In this document: piece by piece, positions 35,801 to 51,380 of the stretch
Position numbering within the stretch: the first letter of the stretch is position 1
Layout of the letters: each line of letters starts with the position of its first letter
From: Lineus longissimus
Taxonomy: Eukaryota; Nemertea; Pilidiophora; Heteronemertea; Lineidae
Direction: 5' to 3'
DNA length: 64,000 bases
Assembly: GCF_910592395.1 (NCBI RefSeq)
Contig: NC_088310.1
Location: forward strand, 19,599,501 to 19,663,500
Translations under genes and position numbers: made by a program
The notes under the pieces: generated by a model
The model's database searches: none
Told to the model about the DNA's origin: nothing
Seen by the model: only the letters and a program-made list of their open reading frames with translations

Positions 35801-38800
35801 GGTTTATAGCAAACCTATCAAATTTAGGTAAGTACCAGAGATTGTTTGCTCCACTTTTATTATTGTACCAAATTAGTCTTTTAATTGTCAAATTCATATA
35901 ATGACTGGTTAACTTCAAAAATATTTCACGGATCACTCTACACTGCATTACTTGTTGTTATGCTTACCTCTTCCGTTTTTGATTCAAGGGTGTTAAATGT
36001 GTTCCGGCAGTGGATAGACAAACATTTCTATGACTTTGAACGTGACAAGGACCTGCTGGCGATGCTACTGTCTTTCCTGGACACGGTCAAGGGCAAGGCG
36101 ATGAAGAAGGGCGTAGACTCAATCATGCGCCACATCAAGAAGAAGGAAGAAAGTGCCAACGAAGAGATCAAATTGATGCACATCAAGTCCCCGCCACCTA
36201 TTGAGTGGCATCTAACCAAGGAGGCGGACCAGTTTGACTTGATGACGGTAGGATGACTTGCTTAAACCAAAAATTTGGGGAAAATTCTGTGTTCACTCTT
36301 CGTGTTCGGTAAAACATCCCTGGGGAACCCCTTTCTGAGTTGGACAGCCTATGTAATGGGGACACTCAATTTTCACTTGAAGTAGTTTGCAAATCATATT
36401 ACAATTCACGCATTGTGTTTCAGCTTCATCCCATTGAGATTGCCCGCCAGGTGACATTACTGGAGTTTGACTTGTACCGTGCCGTCAAGCCTTCGGAGTT
36501 GGTGGGGAGTGTGTGGATCAAGAAAGATAAAATGGAGAAATCGCCAAACTTACTCAAGATGATCCACCATTCGACAGTGGTAAGAGTCCAATGAAATTTT
36601 ACTGAAAATCATTACTTCAAGATTCCATATTGCAGTATATCATTGTGGGCTTTACTGAATTAATTTTTTCAATGAAATAATCATTTTCCGGCTTCTGTTT
36701 TCAGTTCACATTTTGGTTAGAGAAGTGTATAATAGAAGCTGAGAATATTGAAGAACGTGGTGCTGTGATGTCTCGAATTCTTGAAATCATGCTGGTCTTT
36801 CAGGACCTGAACAATTTCAATGGTGTGCTAGAGGTTGTAAGTGCTTTCAACTCTGCTCCAGTGTTTCGCCTAGAGCACACTTTTGAGGTGAGTAGACATG
36901 ATATCGTTGGCAGAATATTGTAGGTTAAGGCCCGAGGAGTGGACTGACCAGCCTATTCCTCATACCGATTATCAATAAGAGGACTAAGTCAGTAATCAGT
37001 TTGTGATGGCCAAGGTTGACTTAGTTGTCATGTTCTACTAATTTCTGTTATTTTGTGTTTCAGGAGGTGCCTCATAAGTTCATCAAGGCTTTTGATGAGG
37101 CCAAGGAACTCAACGCTGATCACTTTAAGAAGTACATAGAAAAACTGAGGTCAATCAATCCTCCATGTGTGCCATTCTTAGGTATGTGCAAATTACTCGC
37201 TGAACTATGACAGAAAGTTTGTGCAGATGCTGAAAGGCAAACCTTGGGTTGCCAAAGCAAAACTTGCCGAGTCATTAACTGAAATAAGGGGCAGTATCAG
37301 GCTGGAGGGTATTAGCAAAACTATGGCTGCTACTTCCTGGCCTGTACTGCATTGTTGTGACAGTGAGGTGTTGTCAATTTTGTCAGAGTTTTGATGTCAT
37401 TTTGACACTTTAGACTGCATCAAAATCTGTCACTCCATTTTCTAATTGACTCATCTTTGAACTTCTGCCTTTCAGGAATGTACTTGACGAACATTTTGCT
37501 GACCGAAGAAGGTAATCTGGATTTTCTGTCCAACAGACCAGGCATCATTAACTTCAGTAAGCGAAGGAAAGTGGCCGAGATCACTGGTGAAATCCAACAA
37601 TATCAGAACACGCCGTATTGTCTAAATCCCGACAGTGACATTAGGGTAAGTCGGAGATGTTTCTTTGGTCCTCAGCGCTAGAATGTGCAATTCTGAATCC
37701 TTTCTCTTTGGAGTACACTCATAATGGACCCTTTGTTGATGTACGCAGTTGTTCTGAAGAGTTTCATCTTCATTCCAAAGTGTTGATTTTTGATGCTGGT
37801 ACCATTCCCTTGTTTTCCCAGTGTGGCCATCTTTGGAGGATACATTCATAATCGGGTTATTTTGTGTTGCCGCAGACACATGACTGGGGTATTTGTTGGG
37901 TCTTCTAAAATCTAAAATCTCATCTACGACACCCCTACATGGCTTTCTGAATGGTTCAGCATTGGCAGCCAATCTCGATAATATCACAACGTCTCGTATT
38001 TCTATGCATGATATTGAGTAATGCTTCTTGCAGAATTTCATAGAGAACCTGGATCCACTTGATGGTATGACAGAGAAGGAATTCAATGATTATATTTACG
38101 ACAAGTCATTAGAGATAGAGCCACGGAACCTTAAACAACCACCAAAGTTTGTAAGTAAACCACTGTGCCCACAACACCTTGGATTATTGAGACATCTCAA
38201 ATGCTGAGACTATCCATGCAATCTCAGCAACCGCAACCAATTTGATATCCTCGTAAACATAGTTGGGAGATTTAAAAGTTGCGCATGGTCATGGTGTTGA
38301 CAATTGTGTTATCTGTCAAGACCGAAAAGTATACACCACTCAAGCATTTGTCACAGAGACAAGTCAATTACCATTGCTTTAAACTGTTGTTTAGGCCCAA
38401 TTCGAACTGTTCGTTCTGCTGTCGGTCACCGCTTGGGGAAACTGTGCATGGCCCCAGCTGTTATTTGGTAATTAAAAGCCGGTTGGCATCTTTTGATGAT
38501 ACTTCTACTTGAACCAGCTACGCTAGTCCCTAAGGAGAATAATCTAATACCCGTGGCAAACCACAGCAAGAAACCCCTCCTCAAGAATTTTGTTTCATAA
38601 TTTGCATGCCTCTTTCAGCCTAGGAAGACAGATTATAACCTCAAATCCCCAGGGGTCAAACCAAGTACGCGGCACACTCAAACTCGTAGCCATCCAATCC
38701 CATTACCTGACTGCAAGGTTGCCAACCAACGACTGACCGACGATGATGTTGATGCGGCCTCAAGTCGGGGTGCCACTCCTCCAACGCCGAGCACACCAAT

Positions 38801-39538
38801 ATCTCCGACTCACACCAATTCAGGAACAAGTGATAACAGTGTCTTTGCCAATGTTCTAATTAACCCAGGTATGTTTAAAGAATTTACACCCCATTTGCGG
38901 AGGGCTGTACTCTTACCATGACCGGGAGGGCGCTTTGGCTGGAGGTTAGGGGGTAAATTTTAGCTCTAACGGCATCCTCATTGGCGAAAATGTGTTTGAA
39001 TATTTGTAACGTTTCTGTTTCAGGACCTGGTTCAAGCTATGGTGGAAGCAGTATGAGCATCGCCAGCACCAATACGCTAACATCATCATTGAGTTTAAAC
39101 CACGGGCCACCATTAGTCTTGAGGAGTCTAAATGATTCGGCAAGCAGCGGTTACGGTTCCACAAGTACTATCCAATCAGAGTATGTGGAACCCCCTCCGG
39201 TACCCCCAAGGAAGAAACGGGAATCCTCCGCAGGGGATATATTGCCAAGTTTGGGTGGAATTGGATTACCGCCTGCAGTCCCGCCGAGAGACGCTTCATC
39301 GCGGGACTGTGTTGAGCCAGCACCCCCTGTGCCACCACGTCGTGAGTTTAGTCATGGCACGCTCCCCAGAGCAAACAGTATGTCATTACCTAGACAAACA
39401 CAGCCATCTAGTTCGACTTTACCTAGGAGGAACTCTGACCGAGACCACCTTAGTATAAACGGGGATGGCTCTGAACGCATCCCTAAAGTTCCACCCAAGA
39501 CTTATAAATTAACACAAGACCGTGTTCAACGGAGATAG
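23861..39538 (+). CDS. SOS1: Son of sevenless, Ras/Rac guanine nucleotide exchange factor
   Basis: SOS loads GTP on Ras at the membrane after receptor tyrosine kinase activation, recruited by Grb2/Drk. Exons: 23861-23962, 28280-28540, 28932-29015, 29709-29789, 32145-32480, 32835-32945, 33258-33356, 33709-33964, 34411-34599, 34806-35007, 35142-35351, 35708-35827, 35989-36247, 36424-36579, 36705-36887, 37064-37181, 37476-37645, 38034-38150, 38619-38868, 39024-39538. All phases agree; 1272 residues (human SOS1 1333). Order: histone folds (about 1-185), DH, PH (to about 550), REM (585-735), CDC25 (760-1010; [42 protein letters not shown]), proline tail with [19 protein letters not shown] and [10 protein letters not shown] as SH3 ligands. 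Exon 1 ([14 protein letters not shown]) is separated by 4.3 kb. Exon 2 could end at 28534 instead. The intron after exon 11 is AT-AC. Invertebrates usually have one SOS, so SOS1 versus SOS2 is not distinguished. Confidence 0.96.
25215..25560. repeat. Degenerate tandem repeat in SOS intron 1
   Basis: About six diverged units of roughly 45-65 bp share GAGTAAAGTGTCTTAC, CCAAGGGC and TCAGACCAATTGAATGA words. Divergence between units is high, so the array is old. No coding or regulatory role can be read from it. Confidence 0.65.
30629..30881. repeat. Long inverted repeat in SOS intron 4
   Basis: The left arm 30629-30714 (TAAGAAAGCAGGAACGGAC...GGAGCTTCTA) and the right arm 30806-30881 are reverse complements, apart from two substitutions and a roughly 10-bp extra GGATTGGGCC-type segment in the left arm. 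The 91-bp spacer is AT-rich. Arms are dense in AACGGA/GGCC words. It could be a MITE. Transcribed in the SOS pre-mRNA, it would fold into a long hairpin. Confidence 0.9.
34209..34290. repeat. Hairpin-forming inverted repeat in SOS intron 8
   Basis: Two arms of about 35-40 bases face each other around a short loop. Each contains TGTCACTTGTGACAT-like sequence and a GGTGGA/TCCACC end by the loop. The arm core is itself a palindrome. Arms differ at several positions. The size is compatible with a short MITE or a microRNA-like hairpin; nothing distinguishes these here. Confidence 0.75.
35352..35707 (+). other. AT-AC, U12-type (minor spliceosome) intron of SOS
   Basis: After exon 11 no GT donor restores the frame. 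The intron starts ATATCCTTTT, the minor-spliceosome AT-AC donor consensus. It ends TTTGTAC, and a branch-site word TTCCTTGAC at 35690-35698 places the branch adenosine 10 bases before the acceptor end. Removing 35352-35707 joins GAAAG to ATTC. This restores an IERF-NIPE sequence matching human SOS IERFEIPE and keeps phase 2. All three U12 signals are therefore visible. Confidence 0.95.
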
Positions 39539-42500
39539 TGAAGTGTTGATTTGTTGCTTCCATTGTTTCTGTGCTGTAGGGGTTTGATGGAATATGCGCA
39601 TCTGCTCGGATCCAGCCATTTGTTTACCTCATACTGCACGTATGTGCTAGAGCCTCTCCGTCGTTGAGATCACAGTATTACTACACGCTCTTTACATTTA
39701 TGTTATTAATGTGTGTGTGGACACAGTGTATGGTTCAACATGCAGCAAAAGCTAAAGCAATGTGTAGAAGAATGCGGACATTTGGTAGATTGTGGAAGAT
39801 TTCCTCGATGACGTACCAACACTGTGCCTCCAGTTGGTCAAACTAGGACTTCAGGTCTATGAAATCAGTAATAAAGATGTAATTCGGAGGTTTTTGCAAA
39901 TTTCCAGGTTTTTATTTAGGGGCAAGATTTAGTGTGAAGCTTTTAAAGGGTCAAACAAGACTAGGGGTTGGAGGTGGGTCAAGATAATCGGGCTGCATGT
40001 TGAACTGCAAAATACTTATCAGGTCACTTAGCTACGTGTACATGTATGCTCGTACTGGGAGTTGGATGTACAGCATTGTCAACAGGGGGAGTGTTACACA
40101 AAGTAAAATGAAATTATTTGACCAGACATTCAATGTGATGTGATGACACAAACTGAAGTTGGGATGTTTGATATAAGTTAATTTTACAAAAACCTTGCTA
40201 GAATTTTTTGAATTTATTGAAAATGATATTGAAATGTGTCTACAGGTGATTTGGCCGATTCGATTATTTCAAATACATAATTGTAAATAAAGAAGGTCTT
40301 TACAATTTCTCACTGAATTTTAGCTGTAGTCATGTTGAACATGCTATGGGCCGCGGCAGAAAGAGGTTTTACTTTAATAATGTAGGTCCTCTTGTGCACC
40401 TGGGCCAACACAACATGTTGACGTCAAGTGCTTGCTTGGCTGGCCGAAGCCTCACACTGCCTTCGTCCTATACCATCATGGCCTGAAATCCAAGATGGTG
40501 ACTGCTGTCGGCAGTAAATGGGCTTTCTTAACCATTTGAATAAGTTTTCCTTGGCACATTTCATAAGGTCTCAACAATTGTTCAATAAAATCAGAACAAA
40601 CCGGGTAATGTTTGCAATGCCAAAAGTTTGCGAATTGGCTCATTTTTCATTTGGCGAGGACTTTATTCTGTGTTTGTTGCAGAAATTCAATGGTTAATGC
40701 ATTAGAGATGAGATTTTTGTTTTAATTTGCCTCCAAAATCGCAAAAGTCAGCGCACACATTACCCAGTTTACAGTAATCTTTGAAGAGATATGAATCGTA
40801 GCTCCAGGTCATTTGTTAGTTTGCGGCCATGCGTTAAAAAGTGCTAATATGAGTAGTGCTGCCTCGGCTAAAACTACAGTGACATCACATGACTAAAATT
40901 ATACTTAAAGATTGAACACTATTCTACTAAATGTATCTGGACTAAAAATGAGTTCAGGTTTAGTTTTAATGCTTAGTTCAGTGCGTCACTGCAATTTTGG
41001 CAGATAATCTGTTTAGCGCTCTATATTTGGGATACTGTCTGCTTCGAATTATTTACAGAATACATTGACAAGAAGCTCGTACATGAAGCATAAAAATCCT
41101 AACAGGGGGGGTTAAAGTGATGGTTGAACGACTCAAATATTAAGCGCTGCTGACAGTGTAGGAAAATGGTGTTTGTAAATTGGCAAACAATCTACATGAA
41201 GTTGTCCTGAAGGATCTGTGTCCAGAACTTTACAACGATCAGATAGATTTTTCACCTCATGACTTGGAATTGTTGGTTAGGAATGATGTTTAGTTTTAAG
41301 TTGATGTATCGCTTTGATACATTTTGATACATGATTAGTTTCATGCAGTGGTTCTGTCTGGGCAGTGAATCTCCTACAATCCGGTGTTATTTTATCTCGG
41401 GAGATGCACTGCCCCAACACAGCTCACATGAAATAAGTTTAATGGTATTATGTATGTGAAAATGATCACTTGAACATGTTAAATACTGTCTTTTTGTAAT
41501 GCTACAGGTTTAAGATAGCCTTTATACAAGTGTCCCACTGCATCCATGTCAGTTGGGCACTTTATCCATCCTGGTACGTTATCCTCCTGCCCCTCAGTTT
41601 TAAAGTCCTAATCTGTTCATTCAAAAATTTGAAGAAAATTGAACTTAAATGTGTTCAATTGTGTAAATATCTAATGAATTCAAATTTCAACAGTACCGTT
41701 GTCTAGACTAACATGCCAAGTTTCAGCAAATTTGCAGGTACAATAACTCACTGCACTCCGGCAATGTTTATTTCTATTTGCCCGAGCTCAAGAAAATACA
41801 ATGAAGTTTTACGGCGTAGGCATCAAAAAGGCTACAAGGTTTGGTCTGTTGGTGCTGCCTGTAGGAATTGTGTACACTAGGTTTTCCTGCTGGCCTCAAT
41901 ATAAACAAATTCCTGTACTGTCCTCATCTTTAAGTCTTTATTCCTGTTTACCATAGATGCCGGATTGTTCCTACAATGCAAGATGCTTCAGCTTGTTCAA
42001 TGTACAGAGAAATTAAACTTGTAGTGGATCACTACCCGTTCCGTTGGAACACTGGATGGATATGTTGTATTCTGTTGTAAAATGACACAATACAGCGCTG
42101 CCATCAAAGGAATATTAGTTTACACCATTCATTTCTCATTACGTTTTACGAGCTTGGCAGGCAAACTTCTAGAGATCTTACCTACCTGTTACTCTATAGA
42201 CTCAAATACGTGAAGAAGTTAAATCATGGTCACAGCCGCAACAGATTGATGTGAAAGTGGTTCTCATTTTGTTCTTAAAAGAGATGGCAGGTGTGGTTGA
42301 GTGCCACAACCTCTTTTAAGAGCTGCATGAAGCTGTAACAATGGAATGATTGTTCGAAGCAGGTGACATGAAAATTCATAAAAGGACGAGTTTTTGGTCA
42401 CATCAGAGACCTTTTTTTAAGTAATAGGTCATAAGTAACATGTAAGTCACAAACTTCCCTTCAGTTCATTTCAGTCAAGTAGAGGGGTGAACTGGGCACC

Positions 42501-44982
42501 AAGGTATTTCATTGCAGTTTTGAACAACCCATCTGTGGAGGTTCCCCTCTTTGATCATGTTCAAGTCTGATCTCCCATGGCCATGTATAAATGACGCATC
42601 TTGAAAGTTAATCCAGAATTTCTGTTAATTGTAATGTTTTTGTTAGCAGACCTGGTGTTAGACTGGGTTTACATAGAAATTCACTTTTCACATTACATGG
42701 TTCACGTGTGAACAGGAAAATGGTGACATCTGCGATACGTTGACACCACATTTCGCGAACGCTGGGTCGGCTGGGGTCATCCGTCTTAACATGCTTAAGT
42801 GGTTGGGCTTATTCAAGCTAATGAGTGACATCTCCTCGGGTTTGAAGAGTTTCATCTTGTAGATTGGTTGCCAACCTGGGCTAAGGAGGCCAGTTTACCC
42901 ATAACAGAAGAATGAACTAGTGATTTTCTAAGTGCAGGCTCCATTCTTGAGTCAGTTTTAATGGGTCATGTTCAAATCAAGGAACAAACATAATTATGTA
43001 GACAGACCAAGTTAAGAGGAATCGTGTCACATGAAAAGATAACTTCTATGTAAACTTCATCTGAAACAACTCTATGTTGTCACCATTGTCTTCATCTTTG
43101 TTGTTACCACTCTTTGGTTTACTGTTATGTTCTTTTTGTAATGTCAACTTGGGTTAGGGTCTGGCTGTACAATGAAAATGGGGCCGATTTCGCCAATGGT
43201 CCAGTCAGACCACTTTGGACACTTACACTTAATGCACGTATTGAAAAAACTGAATACTTCATGCATATCTAATTTGTATTTTTAGCCCTGATACACATTT
43301 TGACATTAAGGGAGGGGAGGTTAATCACCAAGCAACTGGTGTTTTCGGCCGAGCAATGTAGGGGGATACAATGGGGGGGGGGGGGGGGGGCACCTGTGAA
43401 ACAGAAAGTGAACTGGGCATGTCCGTACATAAAACAAAGACATGTGTTGTTTACTTTCTGTTTCACAGGTGGCTCCACTGATACTTTAAACTTTAGAACT
43501 TGTCCAAATGTGGGCTCATTACTTTGCAGGCATAAGAGTCTTGGAAACTTTTGGCCAGTTTTAGACTTACAAGTTTAAGATAAAGAATGCTTTGATTTCT
43601 TATCATGTTTCTAGAACCATCATGTTTACACAGCTAACATTTCACTTGCAGAATCAGAAATACCCCAATTAATGAGACAATTTTGTATTTGAATAAGCAA
43701 TTGGAATAATTTAATCAACCAATGTGCAACTTGTTGCTGAGAAAAGGGAGGTGGTACCAACCCACACACAGTTTCGTCAACATTTGAATATCTTTTGGTT
43801 CAGAATAAAAATGGGGTGCGCCAAACCCTAGCAACACTCATAAAGATGCTGTATCTAATGTAACAAGTTGTGTTTTCTTTGCTACACACTAAAACTAAAG
43901 TATACAAGTATTATTAAGTTGGCCACTGGTCGTGCACCAATCTTTAGATTCAGGGGATGTCTTTAAAGCAGTAAAGCGGTAACTTCCATATGAGGTTGGG
44001 CCGAGGGAATTGGGTCGTTCTGGAGTCTTCTTTCACTTACCACACTATACTGAATAGCTCAAGACATTGAAGGACTAAAGCGAGGCACTTATGGGCTTGC
44101 ACTATAGCTTTTTGCAGGTTTTTGATGAATGAAAGTTTTTACTCTCATTTCTTTAGCCAAGTCGCCCATCTATAATCCATTCCTCACTTCACTCGCCATG
44201 AACATTCCTGAAAAACACCGAAATGGGCAGCATGGGGCTCCCATTCAAATGTAAATTAGCTGTGACAATGTTATTAGAGACTAAAAATTGCAGCAGGGAG
44301 CCAGCCAACTATTCTACATCGTGTATGATGTGATGGATGTGGGTGAGCTGAAATTGCATGCAAAGAATTTTCTCTTCTGCTTATATATCAGTGTTTTTCA
44401 GGAGAGTCTCTGGTCATTACGTGTAGCTGAAATAGGGATGGGGGACTGAAGCTAGATATCAATTTGAAGTGCGCTTTGTAGAAATCAAGCTAATAGCAAA
44501 GCAATGAGAGCGAAAACTCATCCGAAAACGTTAACAAAATAACATTGTTTAGTTGAGGAAATGCCACAGATACACATCTTCAGAGTACATATTTGTTGAT
44601 AGAATGTTTGTCTTTGGAAGAACTCTTTAACCAAGCATTAGTTTTGGCCCTGCAGTAACTCTTGCTACCCCGCCTCCTTACTTAACGCAGCAAAAGCCCT
44701 AGCTTGTTAATTTGCCCGATTGCAAAATGATGATGCTTCCTATCTACATGTACATACATAATGTAGCCTCTTTAAAATCAGTTCACTAAGATGGCGTGAC
44801 AACATGACTAAATTTTGAATCATCATCCTGCCGTCAAGGTTGCGGTCATTAACTATGACACCTCTGCATTATGGGCACCACAATCTACTTTGAAACCAAA
44901 CTGCAGCCTTAATGTTGTGAGAATGTTTAGGCGTTTCCGAAAATGGAAACTAAGTGTATAGTTGTGTTGTACATATAATAAA
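39539..44982 (+). other. SOS 3' UTR and downstream non-coding region
   Basis: About 5.4 kb follows the SOS stop without a recognised exon. Candidate AATAAA signals lie at 40286-40291 (about 750 bases past the stop) and at 44977-44982. Either could end the transcript; a long alternative 3' UTR is an inference. An inverted repeat with a poly-G tract lies at 43373-43471. Confidence 0.5.
43373..43471. repeat. 18-nt poly-G tract abutting a 33-bp-arm hairpin
   Basis: Eighteen G residues (43373-43390) directly precede the left arm 43391-43423, which starts CACCTGTGAAACAGAAAGT. The right arm 43439-43471 is its reverse complement with about five mismatches near the loop. The loop is 15 bases. The dimensions resemble a small-RNA precursor or a tiny MITE. 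Confidence 0.85.
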
Positions 44983-45041
44983 CATTTATCAAAATATGAT
45001 ATTGTATTTATATCCTCTCTCTTATTTTATTGTTTTTACAC

Positions 45042-45353
45042 TTATTGACTTGGACATCCTTCAAAGGAGACGTAGAACAGAGGCTCCGTGTACCTGGTGT
45101 CTGCCAGGGCATGCAAAAGGCCCAACCGAGTGTGCACATGAGTAGCTTGCAATGGACTGTAACCCTTGCCAAACATGTAGTCACTAAGCCAAGAACAGTA
45201 TTTGCGAGCCAAATCTCGAGTCGAAATCAAGGTCATCCAAGTGTCTGGAGTCTTGTCCTTCCAAGATATTTTATGTCTAACACCATTCCATAGGTCATAC
45301 AGTGTCTTTCTCTTATAATTCTCCACCTCCTGTGCAAGTGCATCATCTGTCAC
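45042..45353 (-). CDS. Unassigned 103-codon open frame
   Basis: This frame reads from an ATG at 45353 (open some codons further upstream) to a stop at 45042. A minus-strand AATAAA lies about 11 bases past the stop. The product is mixed in composition with many aromatic residues (TLYDLWNGVRHKISWKDK, SWLSDYMFGKGYSP) and looks more protein-like than most chance frames. I know no family for it, and no good acceptor joins it to the kelch gene. It may be a small gene, a decayed exon or chance. Confidence 0.25.
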   Translation of the reverse strand: MTDDALAQEVENYKRKTLYDLWNGVRHKISWKDKTPDTWMTLISTRDLARKYCSWLSDYMFGKGYSPLQATHVHTRLGLLHALADTRYTEPLFYVSFEGCPSQ

Positions 45354-46111
45354 AGAAGATGCACTTGTAAAATTGTTGTGCTGTTGTCTTTATTGACTGA
45401 ACAAGACATCAAAGTCAGTGAGTTTGAAGAGGACAAAAGCTTTCTTTAGTACAATCGCCTTATTATTTTGACAACCTATGTTTCGGAACGGTACAAAAGC
45501 ATAAGACAAGGTACAAGACATAGCTTCATTTTCATTTTTTATTACCAGATTTATTATGCTCGACAAAAAAACACCTTCAGAGACAATACAGTACAATACA
45601 AATGCAATAGGGTGGTATTAACATAGTTTCAATGGAGATGACACTATAAGTAGACATTGTGCCAAATATACAATAAACTGTACAATTTACATTAACATTG
45701 CTAAATTCCAAAGCATGTACAACAATGAATGATGACATGTAAATTCAATTAGTCTGATTAGTGTGCCAAGGATATAAGTACATACACCTACCCCCACCCC
45801 ATCCCACCGTCATCAAGATAAAAGCAAAAACATTAACAAGAAGGAACATTTTTGATGGGACATAAAAAAACAAATAAAAGTTAAATACCGAGGTGAGAAG
45901 TTACGATGACAACAAACACAGAAAATGCGTATTTTATTGAACGACGAAAAGATTGAACACATGCCCCATTTCAGTTCTAATACATTCATGTAAAAAAAAC
46001 ATTTGATCACATTCCAGCGAAAATTACAAGGATACATACATGTACAAGTAGTGAACACAAATGGTTTTGATCTAGAGCAACATCAACGTCAGATAATAGT
46101 GTTAGAATAGT

Positions 46112-47983
46112 TCAAGTCATTTCTAATGAGTTGTCATTACTCAGTGGTGAATACTTGATGTGGTAATCCCTAACAGGAGAGCGTGATGGACTGTGGCGAG
46201 GCAAATCAATGCATTTCTTTAGGAACACACCCAGACCAAACAAAACGGCTACGGTCATCACACCAGAGAAACATACAAGAAACAAAACGCCCGAAGAAAA
46301 TGGCAACAAAAATACCAGATCACTTGTCTCTTTGGAACCAATACACAGCCTCCACAGATCATCCATGTACCCTAGATTCCCCTGCACAGTACGTACACCT
46401 CCAAATAAGTAAATAGTGTCAGACTGGATGGGCCAGGCCACGGCATGTGATCTTGATCCCGGAGTGTTCTCTGCATTGTGTAGACCCAATGTCCCATAGC
46501 GTGGTGCCTTATTGCCATGTGTCGACCCTCCAACCCACACCCATTGTTGTTTGGCTATGTCGAACAGCCAGATATCGGCAAGGAATTTATCACTGCGCTT
46601 GGTATTTGCATATGCAACAGAGTCTACCCCCTTCCCTCCCATTAAATATATATTACCATTACCATCTACCCAAGTTGTCGCACCTGTTCTGCATCCGGGC
46701 ATAGTAGAGTTTTCTCCATGTCCAAATTTTCCATAAATGCCCATATGCCCACAAGGCGTCTTGGTGTACCCTCTGATGTACACCCAAGTAAACTCATTAC
46801 CTTTATAATCAAGTCTCCATAAATCAGAGACAAAACCTAAGGAATTCTGGAGATCTGGATTTACACCATCCTTGATATTTCCGCCAAACATATACATGGT
46901 CTGATTGTGCCCAACCCACGAGGCTGCACCATTACGAGGCGCAGGGTAAACATGATTATATGCGTCATCAGTGAAGTGTTCCAATTTCATCTCTATTTTC
47001 TCCCAGGCTAAATTATGGAATGTAAACTGCCAGACATCTGACTGGATCTCGTTGTTCAAGCCCACACCCCCAAAAATAATCAACCTATCGACCAGACACC
47101 AGGACACCATGTCAAACCTTGCAGATGGAATTTTAAGAAGCTGGTCATTCAAGGAAAGCCACGTACTGTTCCGCAACATGTAGACCCAGGTATCATTCAG
47201 CACCACTTGGTCTTTTCCCCGACCACCATATATCACGAACATGATACCACTGACTCCACAGGCAGAGGCATGCCTCCGTGGTGGGGGCAAACTCACTCCA
47301 TCAGTTGTTTGTTGTTTCAGAGATCGCCAGGTGTTGTTAGGAGTGTCAAACAGCCAAAAGTCACTGAGGAGTTTTGCCTCAGTTGCTGTGTTATCACCAT
47401 CAAAACCTAGGCCACTGAACATCCACAGTTTATGCTTGCTATCGATCCAGAATGCACTACCACCTCGGGCACCAGGGTTATCTGGGACATGCGACACATT
47501 GTGTTTCAGCCATGAAGATTGGTTGTACAGCTGGCTGCCATATATCCATGTCCAATCTGAAATGAACAAAATATAAAGAACATTATTAAAGTTCAACGTG
47601 GACATGCATGTAAGTAATCTAATCTTTCATACAGAGGAATTTAGAGAGTGTGATTTATTGATTGACAAATTGAATTAGTATAGACTATGTATAATATCTT
47701 TAATATCATTATCAAGATGACATCTCAGAAGAATGTTTTCCTTTTCGTAGGGAGGCAGCTTCAGCCTATCTACTGTCTTACCTAGCACAGGACTTGAAAT
47801 ACTGTTTGGTGGCTTCAGTGTTGTGGAAAAGGCCATCCCTGGCTTGCGACTTGGCATTTTGGTAGATAATGCATCACTATCAGGGTCACCATTGGAATAA
47901 CCAGTCACCAACGATAAAGCGAGAGTTAAAGCTAACAGGAGACTCTGACAATGATGTCCAACTCCATTTGTCAGTGCATGCAT
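46112..47983 (-). CDS. Kelch-repeat single-pass membrane protein
   Basis: Exon 1 (47983-47782) carries a hydrophobic leader (SLLLALTLALSLVTG) and a Ser/Pro-rich linker. Its donor CTAG|GTAAGA joins in phase 1 to exon 2 (47556-46112), giving 548 residues. Exon 2 encodes about six kelch-type blades with recurrent GG, RxxA and DLWxFD/DxW motifs (for example LWMFSGLGFDG, FVIYGGRGKDQ, LIIFGGVGL, MYMFGGNI, IYLMGGKGVD, IYLFGGVRT). Next come one transmembrane helix (VLFLVCFSGVMTVAVLFGLGV) and a short Ser-Pro-rich tail (RHSPSRSPVRDYHIKYSPL). Seven or so N-glycosylation sequons place the propeller outside the cell. An upstream in-frame ATG at 48082 would add 33 residues; 47983 is preferred because it puts the leader near the N-terminus. 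The partner is unknown. The 3' end faces SOS; ZFYVE21 starts head-to-head. Confidence 0.85.
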
Positions 47984-48516
47984 CAATGCCAATAGTGGTG
48001 CATTGTGCACCGTTTTTTCGAGAACTGTCATTTTCATTCCTTCAGTGAATTCACTGACACTAGTGACAGACACTACTGTCACTGATGAACACCAGAGTAT
48101 ATGGGCAAATTTGGTATTTCCTGATCTCTTTCGGCACTATTTCGAACATCTTTACTTGGTGGATTCCTTTAGAAGTCAAGTTAGCTACATGTTGTTGAGA
48201 TTCATCTCTCAAATTAGTATTTAGAAGCCAAAAACTAGCCCATTTTTTCCCCAAGTTGGTTTTTCATGGAGGCTGCCATCTTGAATTATTACAGGGAGCA
48301 TAAGTTTTTGTAACCTTGTAGTGAATTAGTTTCTGAGAAATAGGTACTATAAACCAAATTTGCTCCACACAAATCAATAAAATAGTTTTGATTACTAGAA
48401 CTACTCACTCAAAACACTGTTTATTATTGCATGAAAAACAAGTCCTTAAATATTAAATTTTTGAAATATTGGATGGTCCCCAAGCCTCGTAATGAAGCCA
48501 GCTGATCAAAACAAAC
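47984..48516. promoter_or_regulatory. Divergent promoter region, kelch gene and ZFYVE21
   Basis: About 0.5 kb separates the two start codons, or 434 bp if the kelch protein starts at 48082. Both promoters and 5' UTRs must lie here. No TATA box or other clear element was recognised. Confidence 0.45.
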
Positions 48517-51380
<2,864 letters not shown>

